Notes under the pieces: generated by a model
The model's input: only the letters and a program-made list of their open reading frames with translations
What the model was told of the DNA's origin: nothing
Database searches by the model: none
Source: Clostridiales bacterium
GTDB lineage: Bacteria > Bacillota > Clostridia > Peptostreptococcales > Anaerovoracaceae
DNA length: 32,426 bases
Direction: 5' to 3'
NCBI GenBank assembly: GCA_012729355.1
Contig: JAAYDG010000015.1
Location: 1-32,426 of the forward strand
In this document: positions 1 through 9,713 of the stretch, one piece after another
How positions within the stretch are numbered: the first letter of the stretch is position 1
Layout: each line of letters starts with the position of its first letter
Translations under genes and position numbers: made by a program

Positions 1-632
1 GCGATCACAAACGAACTGTCGAATAGGTGCACGACGCCCAGGTTCGGTGTGGTCGTTGTAAAGTGATAATTTCCGATCTTGGGAGATGCGCTCGTCGCTA
101 CGGAAAGAAGTGTGGATTTTCCCACGTTGGGGTAGCCGACCAGCCCCACGTCGGCGATGAGCTTTAACACCAGCTCGATCTCCTTTTCCACCGGGAATCC
201 GCCTGCTTCCGCAAAATTCGGAGCCTGTCGAACGGAATTTTTGAAGCGAACATTCCCGCGACCGCCGCGACCGCCTCTTGCGGCGATCACCCGATCATCG
301 TGGGTCTTCAGGTCTTTCATGACTGCCTTCGACTTTGCATCGATTACCAGGGTGCCCACCGGCACTCTGACGTAAAGGTCTTCTCCGTTTTTGCCGAATT
401 GCTTCTTTTTCCTTCCGTCTTCCCCGCTCTGTGCTTCATATTTTCTTTTATAACGAAAATCCATCAGCGTTCTCAGGTTTTCGTCGGCAACGATCACCAC
501 ATCCCCGCCCTTGCCGCCGTCTCCTCCATCCGGTCCGCCCTGAGGAACAAAAGGTTCTCGACGAAAAGAGACGGAACCGTTGCCGCCTCTGCCGGATGTA
601 ATCAATATCTTTGCTCGATCCACAAACATCAT
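1..632 (-). CDS. obgE: GTPase Obg/CgtA, 5' part of gene (runs off left edge)
   Basis: Minus-frame translation from ATGATG at 632: [59 protein letters not shown]...[42 protein letters not shown]; Obg glycine-rich fold plus G1 motif. Not in the ORF track because it is open at the edge. Confidence 0.95.
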   Translation of the reverse strand, partial: MMFVDRAKILITSGRGGNGSVSFRREPFVPQGGPDGGDGGKGGDVVIVADENLRTLMDFRYKRKYEAQSGEDGRKKKQFGKNGEDLYVRVPVGTLVIDAKSKAVMKDLKTHDDRVIAARGGRGGRGNVRFKNSVRQAPNFAEAGGFPVEKEIELVLKLIADVGLVGYPNVGKSTLLSVATSASPKIGNYHFTTTTPNLGVVHLFDSSFVI

Positions 633-648
633 TTCTTCTCGATTCCAA

Positions 649-681
649 AGAAAAGAAAACCCCTATGTACTCATAGGGGCC
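649..681 (-). terminator. Rho-independent terminator between rpmA and obgE
   Basis: Minus strand CCCCTATG-AGTA-CATAGGGG followed by TTTTCTTTTC; 8-bp perfect stem. Confidence 0.8.
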
Positions 682-686
682 TTTTC

Positions 687-947
687 TTACGCTTCCTGGG
701 AATAAACGCTTACCTGTTTCCGTTTCTTGTCTTTTCTCTCGAATTTGACAACTCCGGATTCCTTTGCAAACAGCGTATCGTCTCCGCCAATACCCACGTT
801 GTTTCCCGGATGGAACTTCGTTCCTCTCTGTCGAACCAGAATGGTACCGGCATTCACAAACTGACCGTCAGCCCTTTTGACTCCTAAACGTTTCGATTCA
901 CTATCGCGACCGTTTTTGGAACTGCCGACTCCTTTTTTACTTGCCAT
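687..947 (-). CDS. rpmA: 50S ribosomal protein L27
   Basis: [73 protein letters not shown] upstream. Confidence 0.98.
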   Translation of the reverse strand: MASKKGVGSSKNGRDSESKRLGVKRADGQFVNAGTILVRQRGTKFHPGNNVGIGGDDTLFAKESGVVKFERKDKKRKQVSVYSQEA

Positions 948-976
948 GGTTCTTCACCTCCTTTGTTGAAGTGGGA

Positions 977-1456
977 TTATTGCATTGCAGCTTCGATCGT
1001 TTCGATGATCACTGCATTCGTTGCTTTTTCGTCGATCTCGATCCCGTTGATAGTGGCATATTCGATGAGTTCTGCCTTTTTCATGGATTTGATCGATCCT
1101 TTTGCGGCAGGCTCCGTATCATTGACTGTATCCCCGCCGTTGGCGGCTTTCGTAATCTCTTCGATCTCCACCATGGTATACGGTTGTCTGTGACCCTGCT
1201 TTTTCCTGTAATCTTTTTTGGCTTTGTACTTAAAGGTAACGACCTTTTTCGCCTTGCCGTTTTCTACAACGGTTCCGGACACAAACGCACCTTCGACAAA
1301 AGGATTTCCGATCATCGTTCCCGCTTCGTCGCTGATCAGCAGGACTTGGTCCAACTTGATGCTTTGGCCTGCTTCCCCGGCTAACCTCTCCACGGTGATG
1401 ACGTCGCCTTTGGAAACGCGGTACTGTTTTCCGCCCGTTTTAACGATTGCATACAT
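977..1456 (-). CDS. rplU: 50S ribosomal protein L21 with C-terminal extension
   Basis: [25 protein letters not shown]...[19 protein letters not shown]. Start set at 1456 (AGGAGG 8 nt upstream), not 1504. About 55 extra C-terminal residues. Confidence 0.96.
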   Translation of the reverse strand: MYAIVKTGGKQYRVSKGDVITVERLAGEAGQSIKLDQVLLISDEAGTMIGNPFVEGAFVSGTVVENGKAKKVVTFKYKAKKDYRKKQGHRQPYTMVEIEEITKAANGGDTVNDTEPAAKGSIKSMKKAELIEYATINGIEIDEKATNAVIIETIEAAMQ

Positions 1457-1462
1457 AAACAT

Positions 1463-1530
1463 AACCTCCTCTATCCGTCTCGCCCGTATGGGTGGCATCT
1501 GCACTTACGATACCCACTCAGAGCGGCAAC
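1463..1530 (-). promoter_or_regulatory. L21 (rplU) leader-like structured 5' UTR
   Basis: Minus strand ATGTTGCCGCTCTGAGTGGGTATCGTAAGTGCAGATGCCACCCATACGGGCGAGACGG sits between the promoter and the rplU SD; GTGGgTATC pairs with GATGCCAC. Resembles the Firmicutes L21 leader from memory. Confidence 0.65.
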
Positions 1531-1536
1531 ATTGGT

Positions 1537-1565
1537 AATATATCACAGGTCGACATGCGTGTCAA
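1537..1565 (-). promoter_or_regulatory. sigma-A type promoter for rplU
   Basis: Minus strand TTGACA-N17-TATATT. Confidence 0.8.
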
Positions 1566-1598
1566 ACACTATTTCTTATCCGCAGCATGACCCGTTGT

Positions 1599-2684
1599 TC
1601 ATGATTCTTCCAGTATCACACCGTCTTCGTCGGTAATCAGAGCAGACAGATCTTCTTTATGGTTGACCTTCACCGGCTTGATGTACATCTTGATGATCGC
1701 ATCTTCCAATTCCTGAAGAATCTCGAGATTTTCGTTGAGGTAATTCTTCACATTCTCGCGTCCCTGCCCGATTCGATTTCCGTTGTAACTGTACCAGGCG
1801 CCGGATTTTTCCACGATTCCCGCTTCCGCCGCGCAATCGAGCACATCGCCTGCCTTGGAGATTCCCTGTCCGTACATAATATCGAATTCCGCCATTTTGA
1901 AGGGCGGGGCCACTTTGTTCTTTACGACTTTGACGCGCGTTCGGTTCCCGATCATCTGATCACCGCTCTTGATGGTTTCGATGCGACGCACATCCAGTCG
2001 CAAGGAAGAATAGAATTTAAGTGCGCGGCCGCCGGTCGTCACTTCGGGATTCCCGAACATGATGCCTACTTTTTCTCTCAGCTGATTGATGAAAACCACG
2101 GATGTTTTGGTCTTGTTGATGACTCCTGTGAGTTTCCGCAGCGCTTGGGACATGAGCCTTGCCTGAAGCCCCATGTGGCTATCCCCCATCTCTCCCTGGA
2201 TCTCTGCTTTCGGTACCAGCGCAGCCACGGAGTCGATGACGACGACGGCGATCGCTCCGCTCCGAACCAGCATCTCGCAAATCTCCAGTGCATCTTCGCC
2301 GGTGTCCGGTTGGGAGACCAGAAGTTCGTCTATATCCACACCCAATGCTCTGGCGTATTCGGAATCCAGGGCATGCTCCGCATCGATAAAGGCAGCTTTA
2401 CCGCCTGCTTTCTGCGCTTCCGCGATAATGTGCAGCGCCAGTGTGGTTTTGCCGGAGGATTCCGGGCCGAATATTTCCGTTACTCTTCCTTTGGGAACGC
2501 CGCCGACACCGCAGGCGATATCCAGCGTGACGGATCCTGTCGAAATCGCTCCCACGTTGAGTCTGGCGCTGTCGTCCCCCAATTCCATGATGGTCCCTTT
2601 TCCGAATTTTTTATCGATTTGAAGCAAAGCTGCTTCCAGCGCCTTATCTTTGTCAGAAGTTTTTTCCTTCTTCGCAGTTGCCAT
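1599..2684 (-). CDS. recA: recombinase RecA
   Basis: [38 protein letters not shown]...[13 protein letters not shown]. Start set at 2684 (GGAGGAAACCATG) rather than 2744. Confidence 0.98.
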   Translation of the reverse strand: MATAKKEKTSDKDKALEAALLQIDKKFGKGTIMELGDDSARLNVGAISTGSVTLDIACGVGGVPKGRVTEIFGPESSGKTTLALHIIAEAQKAGGKAAFIDAEHALDSEYARALGVDIDELLVSQPDTGEDALEICEMLVRSGAIAVVVIDSVAALVPKAEIQGEMGDSHMGLQARLMSQALRKLTGVINKTKTSVVFINQLREKVGIMFGNPEVTTGGRALKFYSSLRLDVRRIETIKSGDQMIGNRTRVKVVKNKVAPPFKMAEFDIMYGQGISKAGDVLDCAAEAGIVEKSGAWYSYNGNRIGQGRENVKNYLNENLEILQELEDAIIKMYIKPVKVNHKEDLSALITDEDGVILEES

Positions 2685-2738
2685 GGTTTCCTCCATTCTG
2701 CCTGGAGCGTGGTGCTCCTGTGTCAATACGGCCGATAA

Positions 2739-2750
2739 GAACAAATGTTC
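2739..2750. promoter_or_regulatory. Gram-positive LexA/SOS box
   Basis: GAACAAATGTTC, extended AGAAC-AAAT-GTTCT; fits the Gram-positive GAAC-N4-GTTC operator and lies at the recA transcription start. Confidence 0.85.
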
Positions 2751-2757
2751 TCATGCC

Positions 2758-2786
2758 ATCATAAAACAAAATCAGCCATTCGTCAA
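2758..2786 (-). promoter_or_regulatory. recA promoter
   Basis: Minus strand TTGACG-N17-TATGAT just upstream of the SOS box. Confidence 0.8.
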
Positions 2787-2836
2787 TACTTTGTTCGATC
2801 ATATTTTACATATATTACCATATTTAGATTCTTGTG

Positions 2837-4078
2837 TCAATCCTCCCGAAAGAGCGTTTTATACAAAACAAGAAACATGTGCATCACAGCGTTGCTTCGA
2901 ATATAGCGACGATTGGAATTGCGCAGTTGGTACCGATAGCTTCGAACTTCCCCGCGATGACGCAATCCGATATAAATCAGCCCTACGGGCTTTTCGGCGC
3001 TGCCGCCGTCGGGTCCCGCAATCCCTGTAATCGAGAGGCATAAGTCGCTTCGGCTCGCGCGGTACAGGCCGTCGGCCATCTCTTCGGCAACCTGGGAACT
3101 CACAGCTCCGTATTGCGCCAAAGTTTCGGCTCGGACCCCCAATTCCTGCATCTTTGCTTGATTGCTGTACGTCACGATTCCCCGGTCGAAAACAGCAGAT
3201 ACGCCCGGCACATCGGTTACAGCTTTGGAAAACGCTCCGCCGGTGCAGGATTCCGCCACCGACAAACTCAAGCCGTCCTGTAGCAATTTGCGCAAGACGA
3301 TTCGTGAAAGATCCTCATCCTCCTCGCTGTAGATGAAGGGACCGATGCGCTCCCGTACTTTGGCAAGCATTTCCGATACAGCCGCCTCCGCTTCTGCCCG
3401 GGTCTTCCGCTTGGATGCAATCCGCAGTGTGGATTCGTGATCCTTGGCATACGTAGCCAACGTGGGATCCGTCTGACTGTTGATGAGATCCAGAAGGCGT
3501 GTTTCCAGCATGGATTCTCCCAATTCGAAGACACGCAGCGTCTTATAGAAAAGCGCCCCGTCGCTGCGATTCTCAAGAAAGGGTCTTACTTGCTGTTCAA
3601 ACATAGGAACCATTTCCTTTGGAGGACCGGGCATGGAAACGATCAGCTTTCCGCTTTTTTCCAAAGCAAATCCCGGGGCTGTTCCGTTGGGATTGGGGAA
3701 GACCGTTGCGTTTTTGGGGAAATTCGCCTGTTTCAGATTGTTTTCCGTCATGGGGCGATCGTATCGTTTGAAGTGATTCTGCAAAATCTCCAACTGTTCC
3801 GGAAATGTGATGATCTCCTCACCGAAGGCTTCGGCAATCATTTCCTTGGTCAGGTCATCCTGTGTGGGCCCGAGACCGCCGGTCGTGATGATCATGTCGC
3901 AATCCACATAAGCGTGGCGAATCATGTCCTTCAGGCGGAGGGGATTATCCCCTACCGTCATATGGTACATGACGTCGATTCCCATTTCATTCATTTGCTG
4001 TGATAAATAGACTGTGTTTGTGTTGAGAATCGATCCAAACAACAGTTCGGTTCCGACGCTCAGAATGGTGCATTTCAT
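2837..4078 (-). CDS. cinA: CinA family protein (competence/damage-inducible, nicotinamide-nucleotide amidase)
   Basis: MKCTILSVGTELLFGSILNTNTVYLSQQ...TTGGLGPTQDDLTKE...VAESCTGG...GIAGPDGGSAEKPVGLIYIGL. Confidence 0.95.
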   Translation of the reverse strand: MKCTILSVGTELLFGSILNTNTVYLSQQMNEMGIDVMYHMTVGDNPLRLKDMIRHAYVDCDMIITTGGLGPTQDDLTKEMIAEAFGEEIITFPEQLEILQNHFKRYDRPMTENNLKQANFPKNATVFPNPNGTAPGFALEKSGKLIVSMPGPPKEMVPMFEQQVRPFLENRSDGALFYKTLRVFELGESMLETRLLDLINSQTDPTLATYAKDHESTLRIASKRKTRAEAEAAVSEMLAKVRERIGPFIYSEEDEDLSRIVLRKLLQDGLSLSVAESCTGGAFSKAVTDVPGVSAVFDRGIVTYSNQAKMQELGVRAETLAQYGAVSSQVAEEMADGLYRASRSDLCLSITGIAGPDGGSAEKPVGLIYIGLRHRGEVRSYRYQLRNSNRRYIRSNAVMHMFLVLYKTLFRED

Positions 4079-4094
4079 CCGTTTGTGCCTCCGT

Positions 4095-4613
4095 TTACGA
4101 ATTGAATATTTTTCGATTGTGATAAATATATTCCACGCCGGACAAGACGGTCATGATCACAGATGCCCACAAAAATAGCTGTGCGGCGACAGCGATCCAC
4201 TCCGGCCGGTTGAGTATGAGCAGCGGAACGGCAATCATCTGAAGGCCCGTTTTGATTTTCCCCGTGGTTCCGGCAGCGATCACAAGCCCTTCCGACGCAG
4301 CTACCGTACGCATCCCTGCCACCGTAAACTCTCTTGCAAGGATCACGATCAGCATCCACGCGGGAATCGTACCGTTTTCGACCATGCAACAAAAAGCGGA
4401 ATAGACAAGCACTTTATCCGCCAAGGGATCCATGATTTTCCCGAAGTTTGTAATCAACCGGTATTTCCGTGCCCAATAGCCGTCCAGGTAATCCGTAAAG
4501 GATGCAGCCAGAAATACAGCCAGTGCGGCTGTTGTATTCCCCTGCATATAGAGAACCACAAATACGGGAACAAGGACCACGCGTGCCACAGTGAGCTTAT
4601 TGGGCAGATTCAT
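4095..4613 (-). CDS. pgsA: CDP-diacylglycerol--glycerol-3-phosphate 3-phosphatidyltransferase
   Basis: MNLPNKLTVARVVLVPVFV...SFTDYLDGYWARKYRLITNFGKIMDPLADK; CDP-alcohol phosphotransferase motif. Confidence 0.95.
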   Translation of the reverse strand: MNLPNKLTVARVVLVPVFVVLYMQGNTTAALAVFLAASFTDYLDGYWARKYRLITNFGKIMDPLADKVLVYSAFCCMVENGTIPAWMLIVILAREFTVAGMRTVAASEGLVIAAGTTGKIKTGLQMIAVPLLILNRPEWIAVAAQLFLWASVIMTVLSGVEYIYHNRKIFNS

Positions 4614-5934
4614 GAGTCACCTCCGGTTGGGCCACACCTGTCAGATCGTAATCAAAAGCATCGGTCACGAGTACCGGCACGATGTCGCCCGGCTTCAGCG
4701 CACGGTCCGAAGTAAAAAGAATGCCGTTGTCGATTTCCGGAGCATCCCGATAGGTCCGGCCGCCGAAACTTCCGTCGTCAAAGGGTTCATCCACCAGAAC
4801 ATCCAGCGTCTTCCCGATCATTCGGCGATTGCTTTCCAGCGAAATTTCTCTTTGCCGGGCCATGATACGATCTCGGCGTCGCTCCCGGACATCTCGTCGA
4901 ACCTGCCGGGGAAGAGCCGCTGCCGGGGTGCCTTCCTCTTTGGAATAAGCGAAAACGCCTAGCCGTTCAAACCGCATTTCATCGACGAAGTCCATCAGTT
5001 CGGCGAAATCCTCTTTCGTTTCTCCGGGAAAACCGACGATTAACGTGGTCCGCAACACAATTTCCGGCACTTGTTCACGTAATTTTGTTATCGTCTTTCT
5101 GATGGAACTGTTTGTGGAATGCCTGTTCATCTTCCGAAGAATGGAATCACTGCTGTGTTGAAGCGGAATATCTATATAGTTGCATATTTTCGGCTCTCTT
5201 CGAATCAACTCGATCAATGCATCCGTAATGCGATCTTCGTAACAATACATCAGTCGGATCCAAGAAATCTTCTCGATACGACATAAGTCTTCCAGCAGAC
5301 GGATAAGATGACCTTCGCCGGGCAGATCACATCCGTATGCCGTTACGTCCTGGGCAACGACGACCAGTTCCCTGCAGCCCGCTTCTGCCAACGCCTCAGC
5401 TTCTTTGATGATCTCGAACGCTTTTCGACTGCGGTAACACCCCCGGATGGAAGGAATGCTGCAGTAACTGCAGACATTGTTGCATCCTTCCGCAATCTTG
5501 ATCGGCGCCGTATGCACCGGTCCGTCTGTGATTCGACACCCGATCTCCTCATACAACGTTTCACAGGAACTCTGAAAGACACGCGGCCCTTTTGACTTTC
5601 CGTTCAAGATGTCAGGCAGTCTGCTGTAATCGTTCACACCCAAAAAAAAGTCCGCTTCCGGAATCAGTTTCGCCAGTTGTTCTCCGTAACGCTGCGAGAG
5701 GCAGCCGCTGACAATCAGCAGCTGATGTGCTTTTTTCTCCGCAGCCAGCGCCAGAATGGTGTCGATGGATTCCTGTTTGGCGTCCTGGATAAAGCCGCAG
5801 GTATTGACCATGATCACATCCGCTCCGGCTGCATCACCTGTCAACCGATGCCCTTTGCTCACAAGCAGGCCTGCGGTGCTCTGACTGTCGACTGTATTTT
5901 TATCGCAGCCGAGTGTTTTCATATAGATCTTCAA
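4597..5934 (-). CDS. rimO: ribosomal protein S12 methylthiotransferase RimO
   Basis: MKIYMKTLGCDKNTVDSQ...IAEGCNNVCSYCSIPSIRG (radical SAM CxxxCxxC), TRAM-like C-terminus. Confidence 0.95.
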   Translation of the reverse strand: MKIYMKTLGCDKNTVDSQSTAGLLVSKGHRLTGDAAGADVIMVNTCGFIQDAKQESIDTILALAAEKKAHQLLIVSGCLSQRYGEQLAKLIPEADFFLGVNDYSRLPDILNGKSKGPRVFQSSCETLYEEIGCRITDGPVHTAPIKIAEGCNNVCSYCSIPSIRGCYRSRKAFEIIKEAEALAEAGCRELVVVAQDVTAYGCDLPGEGHLIRLLEDLCRIEKISWIRLMYCYEDRITDALIELIRREPKICNYIDIPLQHSSDSILRKMNRHSTNSSIRKTITKLREQVPEIVLRTTLIVGFPGETKEDFAELMDFVDEMRFERLGVFAYSKEEGTPAAALPRQVRRDVRERRRDRIMARQREISLESNRRMIGKTLDVLVDEPFDDGSFGGRTYRDAPEIDNGILFTSDRALKPGDIVPVLVTDAFDYDLTGVAQPEVTHESAQ

Positions 5935-5950
5935 TCACGAAACCTTTCTG

Positions 5951-8491
5951 TTACTGATCTTTTGCCTGCTCTTCCAACAGAAGAAACTGATCCAGAGACA
6001 TCAGTACTTTTCTGGGTCTGGATCCATCGGACGGACCGATGATGCCGCGTTCCTCCATCATATCCACCAGGCGGGCCGCACGATTGTAACCGATCCTGAA
6101 TCGACGCTGCAGCATGGACACCGATGCCTGTTCGGCACGAACCACGGTTTCGATGGCGTCTGTGAGCAGTTCGTCGGCTTCCTCTTCGTGGCGTCCGCCG
6201 CCGGAACCGACGCGATCGATGGCGGCGATCACGTCTCCTGCGTATTCCGGCTCGGGCATATGTTTTTCCATATAGCTGATAATACTGTGCACTTCCGCAT
6301 CGGAGATGAAACAGCCCTGCACCCGCAGAGGCTTGCCCAGGCCCTGAGGACTGAAAAGCATATCTCCCTTCCCCACCAGCTTTTCGGCGCCGCCCATATC
6401 CAGAATCGTTCTGGAGTCGAACTGGGAAGACACAGCGAAAGCGATCCTGGAAGGAATGTTGGCCTTGATCACACCTGTAATGACATCTACGGAAGGACGC
6501 TGCGTGGCAACGATCAGATGCATGCCTGCGGCACGAGCCATTTGCGCCAGTCTGCAGATCGATTCTTCCACCTGGGACGGCGCAATCATCATTAGGTCCG
6601 CCAACTCGTCGATGATCATGACGATCTGGGGCAAGACAAGCGCATCCTCCCCCTTCGCGCGGACCGATTCGTTGTAGGAGTCCAGATCCCGAACGCCTTC
6701 CTCCGCAAATTTTTTATAGCGGTCGGTCATTTCCGAAACCGCCCAACTCAATGCGGCAGCTGCTTTCTGCGGTTCTGTCACAACAGGAATCAACAAGTGA
6801 GGTATTCCGTTGTAATTCCCGAGTTCCACGACTTTTGGATCGATGAGCAGGAGCTTGACTTCCTCCGGCTTTGCACGATATAAAATACTGATGATCAGCG
6901 TGTTGATGTAAACCGACTTTCCGGATCCGGTAGCTCCTGCGATCAACAGATGAGGCATATCCTTGAGATCGGTAACGATGCAGTCTCCCGAAATTCCTTT
7001 TCCGACCGCCACGGCGATCTTCGATTTATGCTGGCGAAACTCTTTGGATTCGATGAGCTCCCGCAGAACGACTTTATTGATGGATTCATTTTCCACCTCG
7101 ATGCCGATGGCTGCTTTTCCCGGAATCGGTGCTTCGATCCGGATGCTCTTTGCCTTGAGATTCAGTGCGATATCATCTGCCAAACGTACGATACTGGCCA
7201 CTTTTACGCCTGCGCTGGGTTGGATTTCGTACCGGGTGACCGTAGGGCCTTTTACCACATTGAGCACACTGGCGCTGACCCCGAAGCTGCTCAGCGTCTC
7301 TTCCAGCAGTTTTGCTTTGTTCTGGAGTGTGCTCTTTTCAAAGGTTCCCCGAATCATTTCCGGTTTTTTCAACAGATCAACGGGAGGAAACCGATAGACC
7401 TTTTCCGCAGGTGTCTTGCTTTCCTCCTTTTCCTCAAAAGGGCTCTTGGCCTTGCGATCCGGAGCTACAGGACTGCCCTCCAGCCCAAACCCTTCCGACG
7501 TTTTCTTTTTGCCGTCGCCGAAGAGCGTTTCATCGGTGACGTACTCGATGATCTTTTTGTGCCTGTCCGTCAGTTCCTGCGGCTCTTTGGCCGGATTCAG
7601 GCCGATGGTTTCCGGTGTAAACCGCGGCAGAGATTCTTCCTCGGGCATGGCTTTGAATTCTTCTCCGCTGATGTGTATGTCGGGAGCGCCCCGAGTTTCT
7701 TCTCTTTCCGGTGCCCGTTCTTCTTTGGCACGCTCCGAGGCCTCTTTGACTTTTCTTGCTCTTTCCAGTTCTTCTTCCATGCGCTGGCGTCCGGTGCCCT
7801 GAGCGCTTTTTTCGATGATCGAGCGGTTGATGGCCAACTGTTCTTCCTTCGTTTGCCGGGATGCCATTCGTTTGATTTTCCAGCTGTCGAAAAAAGTGGC
7901 AAGAGGGGTGTCGATGATGAACAGCAGCGTGATCATGATTCCGACGACGGAAACGATGTACAATCCTGCTTTGCCCACCGATTTCACCAGCAGGGATGCG
8001 GGAAGGATCCCCAGGACGCCGCCGTTTTCTGCGCCTGCTGCAAAGATCTGTCGCAAGGCCGCTATGCTCATCGTATCGTTCGCCTGCGGGTAGAACGACG
8101 CGTTGATCACCGAAGCAAAAAGAAACAAAAGAATCAGACACAGGATCGACCGAAACGTCATATACGACGCTTTTCTGGAAAATACCAGTATGCCGTATAA
8201 AATCAAATAATAAGGCAGGCCGTAGGCGATCCGCCCGAAACATCCGAACAACAACACCTGCACGAAATGACCGATCTCACCGGTTGCCTCCGTCTGCAGA
8301 CTGATGGCAAAGAACGTACCGATTGCGATCAGAACGATTGCCCAGATCTCGTCGTGCATGCGCTTTTTCCGTTGCAGCACTTCCTGCTTTTCTTTTTCTT
8401 TCGCCTGGATTTTCTCTTTTTCTGCTTTCCGTGCAGACGTCTTTTTCGAAGAGGCTGATGCTGTTGATTTGCCCTTCCTGGTGTTCGGCAT
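5951..8491 (-). CDS. ftsK: FtsK/SpoIIIE family DNA translocase
   Basis: N-terminal membrane segments, MPHLLIAGATGSGKSVYINTLIISILYRAKPEEVKLLLIDPKVVEL, C-terminal gamma winged helix. Start set at 8491 (GGAGGAACCAATATG) rather than 8533. Confidence 0.96.
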   Translation of the reverse strand: MPNTRKGKSTASASSKKTSARKAEKEKIQAKEKEKQEVLQRKKRMHDEIWAIVLIAIGTFFAISLQTEATGEIGHFVQVLLFGCFGRIAYGLPYYLILYGILVFSRKASYMTFRSILCLILLFLFASVINASFYPQANDTMSIAALRQIFAAGAENGGVLGILPASLLVKSVGKAGLYIVSVVGIMITLLFIIDTPLATFFDSWKIKRMASRQTKEEQLAINRSIIEKSAQGTGRQRMEEELERARKVKEASERAKEERAPEREETRGAPDIHISGEEFKAMPEEESLPRFTPETIGLNPAKEPQELTDRHKKIIEYVTDETLFGDGKKKTSEGFGLEGSPVAPDRKAKSPFEEKEESKTPAEKVYRFPPVDLLKKPEMIRGTFEKSTLQNKAKLLEETLSSFGVSASVLNVVKGPTVTRYEIQPSAGVKVASIVRLADDIALNLKAKSIRIEAPIPGKAAIGIEVENESINKVVLRELIESKEFRQHKSKIAVAVGKGISGDCIVTDLKDMPHLLIAGATGSGKSVYINTLIISILYRAKPEEVKLLLIDPKVVELGNYNGIPHLLIPVVTEPQKAAAALSWAVSEMTDRYKKFAEEGVRDLDSYNESVRAKGEDALVLPQIVMIIDELADLMMIAPSQVEESICRLAQMARAAGMHLIVATQRPSVDVITGVIKANIPSRIAFAVSSQFDSRTILDMGGAEKLVGKGDMLFSPQGLGKPLRVQGCFISDAEVHSIISYMEKHMPEPEYAGDVIAAIDRVGSGGGRHEEEADELLTDAIETVVRAEQASVSMLQRRFRIGYNRAARLVDMMEERGIIGPSDGSRPRKVLMSLDQFLLLEEQAKDQ

Positions 8492-8632
8492 ATTGGTTCC
8501 TCCGTGTGCTTTCGACAAACAACTGTCGCCCATCCGCTTTCATTGAAATCGTCACGATCATGTTATCACAATTCCGGAGGCTCTGCAATTCGCTTCGCTA
8601 CCGATCATTACGGCCGGATCGCCGAATTCAAC

Positions 8633-8662
8633 TTGTATTCTGTGTTTTGTTGTGTATATAAT
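8633..8662 (+). promoter_or_regulatory. putative asd promoter
   Basis: TTGTAT-N18-TATAAT upstream of asd. Confidence 0.5.
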
Positions 8663-8717
8663 TATGTTTAAACTACGGTAAACAAAAACATTATATACCG
8701 ACAAGGAGGTGTCGTAA

Positions 8718-9713
8718 ATGAATAAAAAACCCACTATCGCCGTCGTGGGAGCCACCGGGCTGGTGGGAACCACTTTCCTGAAGATCCTGGAAGAACGTGC
8801 GTTTCCTTTCGAGAACCTGTATCTGATGGCCAGCGCCAAATCAGCCGGGAAATCCATTCGATTCAGAGGGGTCGAATACGTCGTCGAAGAACTCGGTGAA
8901 GACTCGTTCCGAAAACCCATCGACATTGCTCTCTTTTCGGCAGGTGCCGGTATTTCTCTGAAATACGCCCCGATTGCAGCGGCCTCCGGCTGCATCGTTG
9001 TAGACAACAGCAGCGCTTGGCGAATGGATCCGGACGTCCCGTTGATCGTCCCTGAAGTAAATCCCGAAGCTGTGGAAAAGGCAACGAAGGGGATCATCGC
9101 AAACCCTAACTGTTCTACGATCCAGGCAATGTTACCGATCAAAGCGCTGCACGACGCATATAAAGTCCGACGCATTGTATATGCGACCTACCAGTCGGTA
9201 TCCGGAGCAGGGGTCAAAGGCCTTCGCGATTTGGAGGAGGGATTGAAAGGAAATGACATCTGCAAGGCTTTTCCCCACCCCATCGCAGGCAATTGCATCC
9301 CGCACATCGACGTTTTTCTGGATAACGGGTACACGAAAGAAGAGATGAAAATGGTCAATGAGACACGGAAGATCCTGGGAGACGAATCGATCCAGATTAC
9401 TGCGACTACCGTCCGGGTCCCGGTGCGCGGCTCTCACAGCGAATCGATCAATCTGGAATTCGAACGGCCTTTCGACTTGCAGGATGCAAAAGCAAAGCTC
9501 GCGGCTATGAGTGGGCTTGTTGTCCTCGATGATCCGGCAACCAACACTTATCCGCTGGCTAGGGATGCGGAAGGAACCGACGAAGTCTATGTGGGACGAA
9601 TTCGTAGGGATTTCAGTGTGGAAAGCGGCCTCAACCTCTGGTGCGTAGCCGACAATATTCGGAAGGGCGCAGCAACCAACACGGTGCAAATCGCAGAACT
9701 GCTTATCAAATAG
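8718..9713 (+). CDS. asd: aspartate-semialdehyde dehydrogenase
   Basis: MNKKPTIAVVGATGLVGTTFLKILEERAFP...IIANPNCSTIQAMLPIKALHD; SD AAGGAGG. Confidence 0.97.
   Translation: MNKKPTIAVVGATGLVGTTFLKILEERAFPFENLYLMASAKSAGKSIRFRGVEYVVEELGEDSFRKPIDIALFSAGAGISLKYAPIAAASGCIVVDNSSAWRMDPDVPLIVPEVNPEAVEKATKGIIANPNCSTIQAMLPIKALHDAYKVRRIVYATYQSVSGAGVKGLRDLEEGLKGNDICKAFPHPIAGNCIPHIDVFLDNGYTKEEMKMVNETRKILGDESIQITATTVRVPVRGSHSESINLEFERPFDLQDAKAKLAAMSGLVVLDDPATNTYPLARDAEGTDEVYVGRIRRDFSVESGLNLWCVADNIRKGAATNTVQIAELLIK

Noticed and set aside
1659-2738. 359-aa plus-strand ORF
   Set aside because: Antisense to recA; no independent support.
6950-8200. 416-aa plus-strand ORF
   Set aside because: Antisense to ftsK/spoIIIE; explained by codon bias.
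8534-8717. Possible amino-acid riboswitch or T-box upstream of asd
   Set aside because: The leader after the predicted promoter is only about 50 nt and lacks conserved lysine-riboswitch or T-box sequence.
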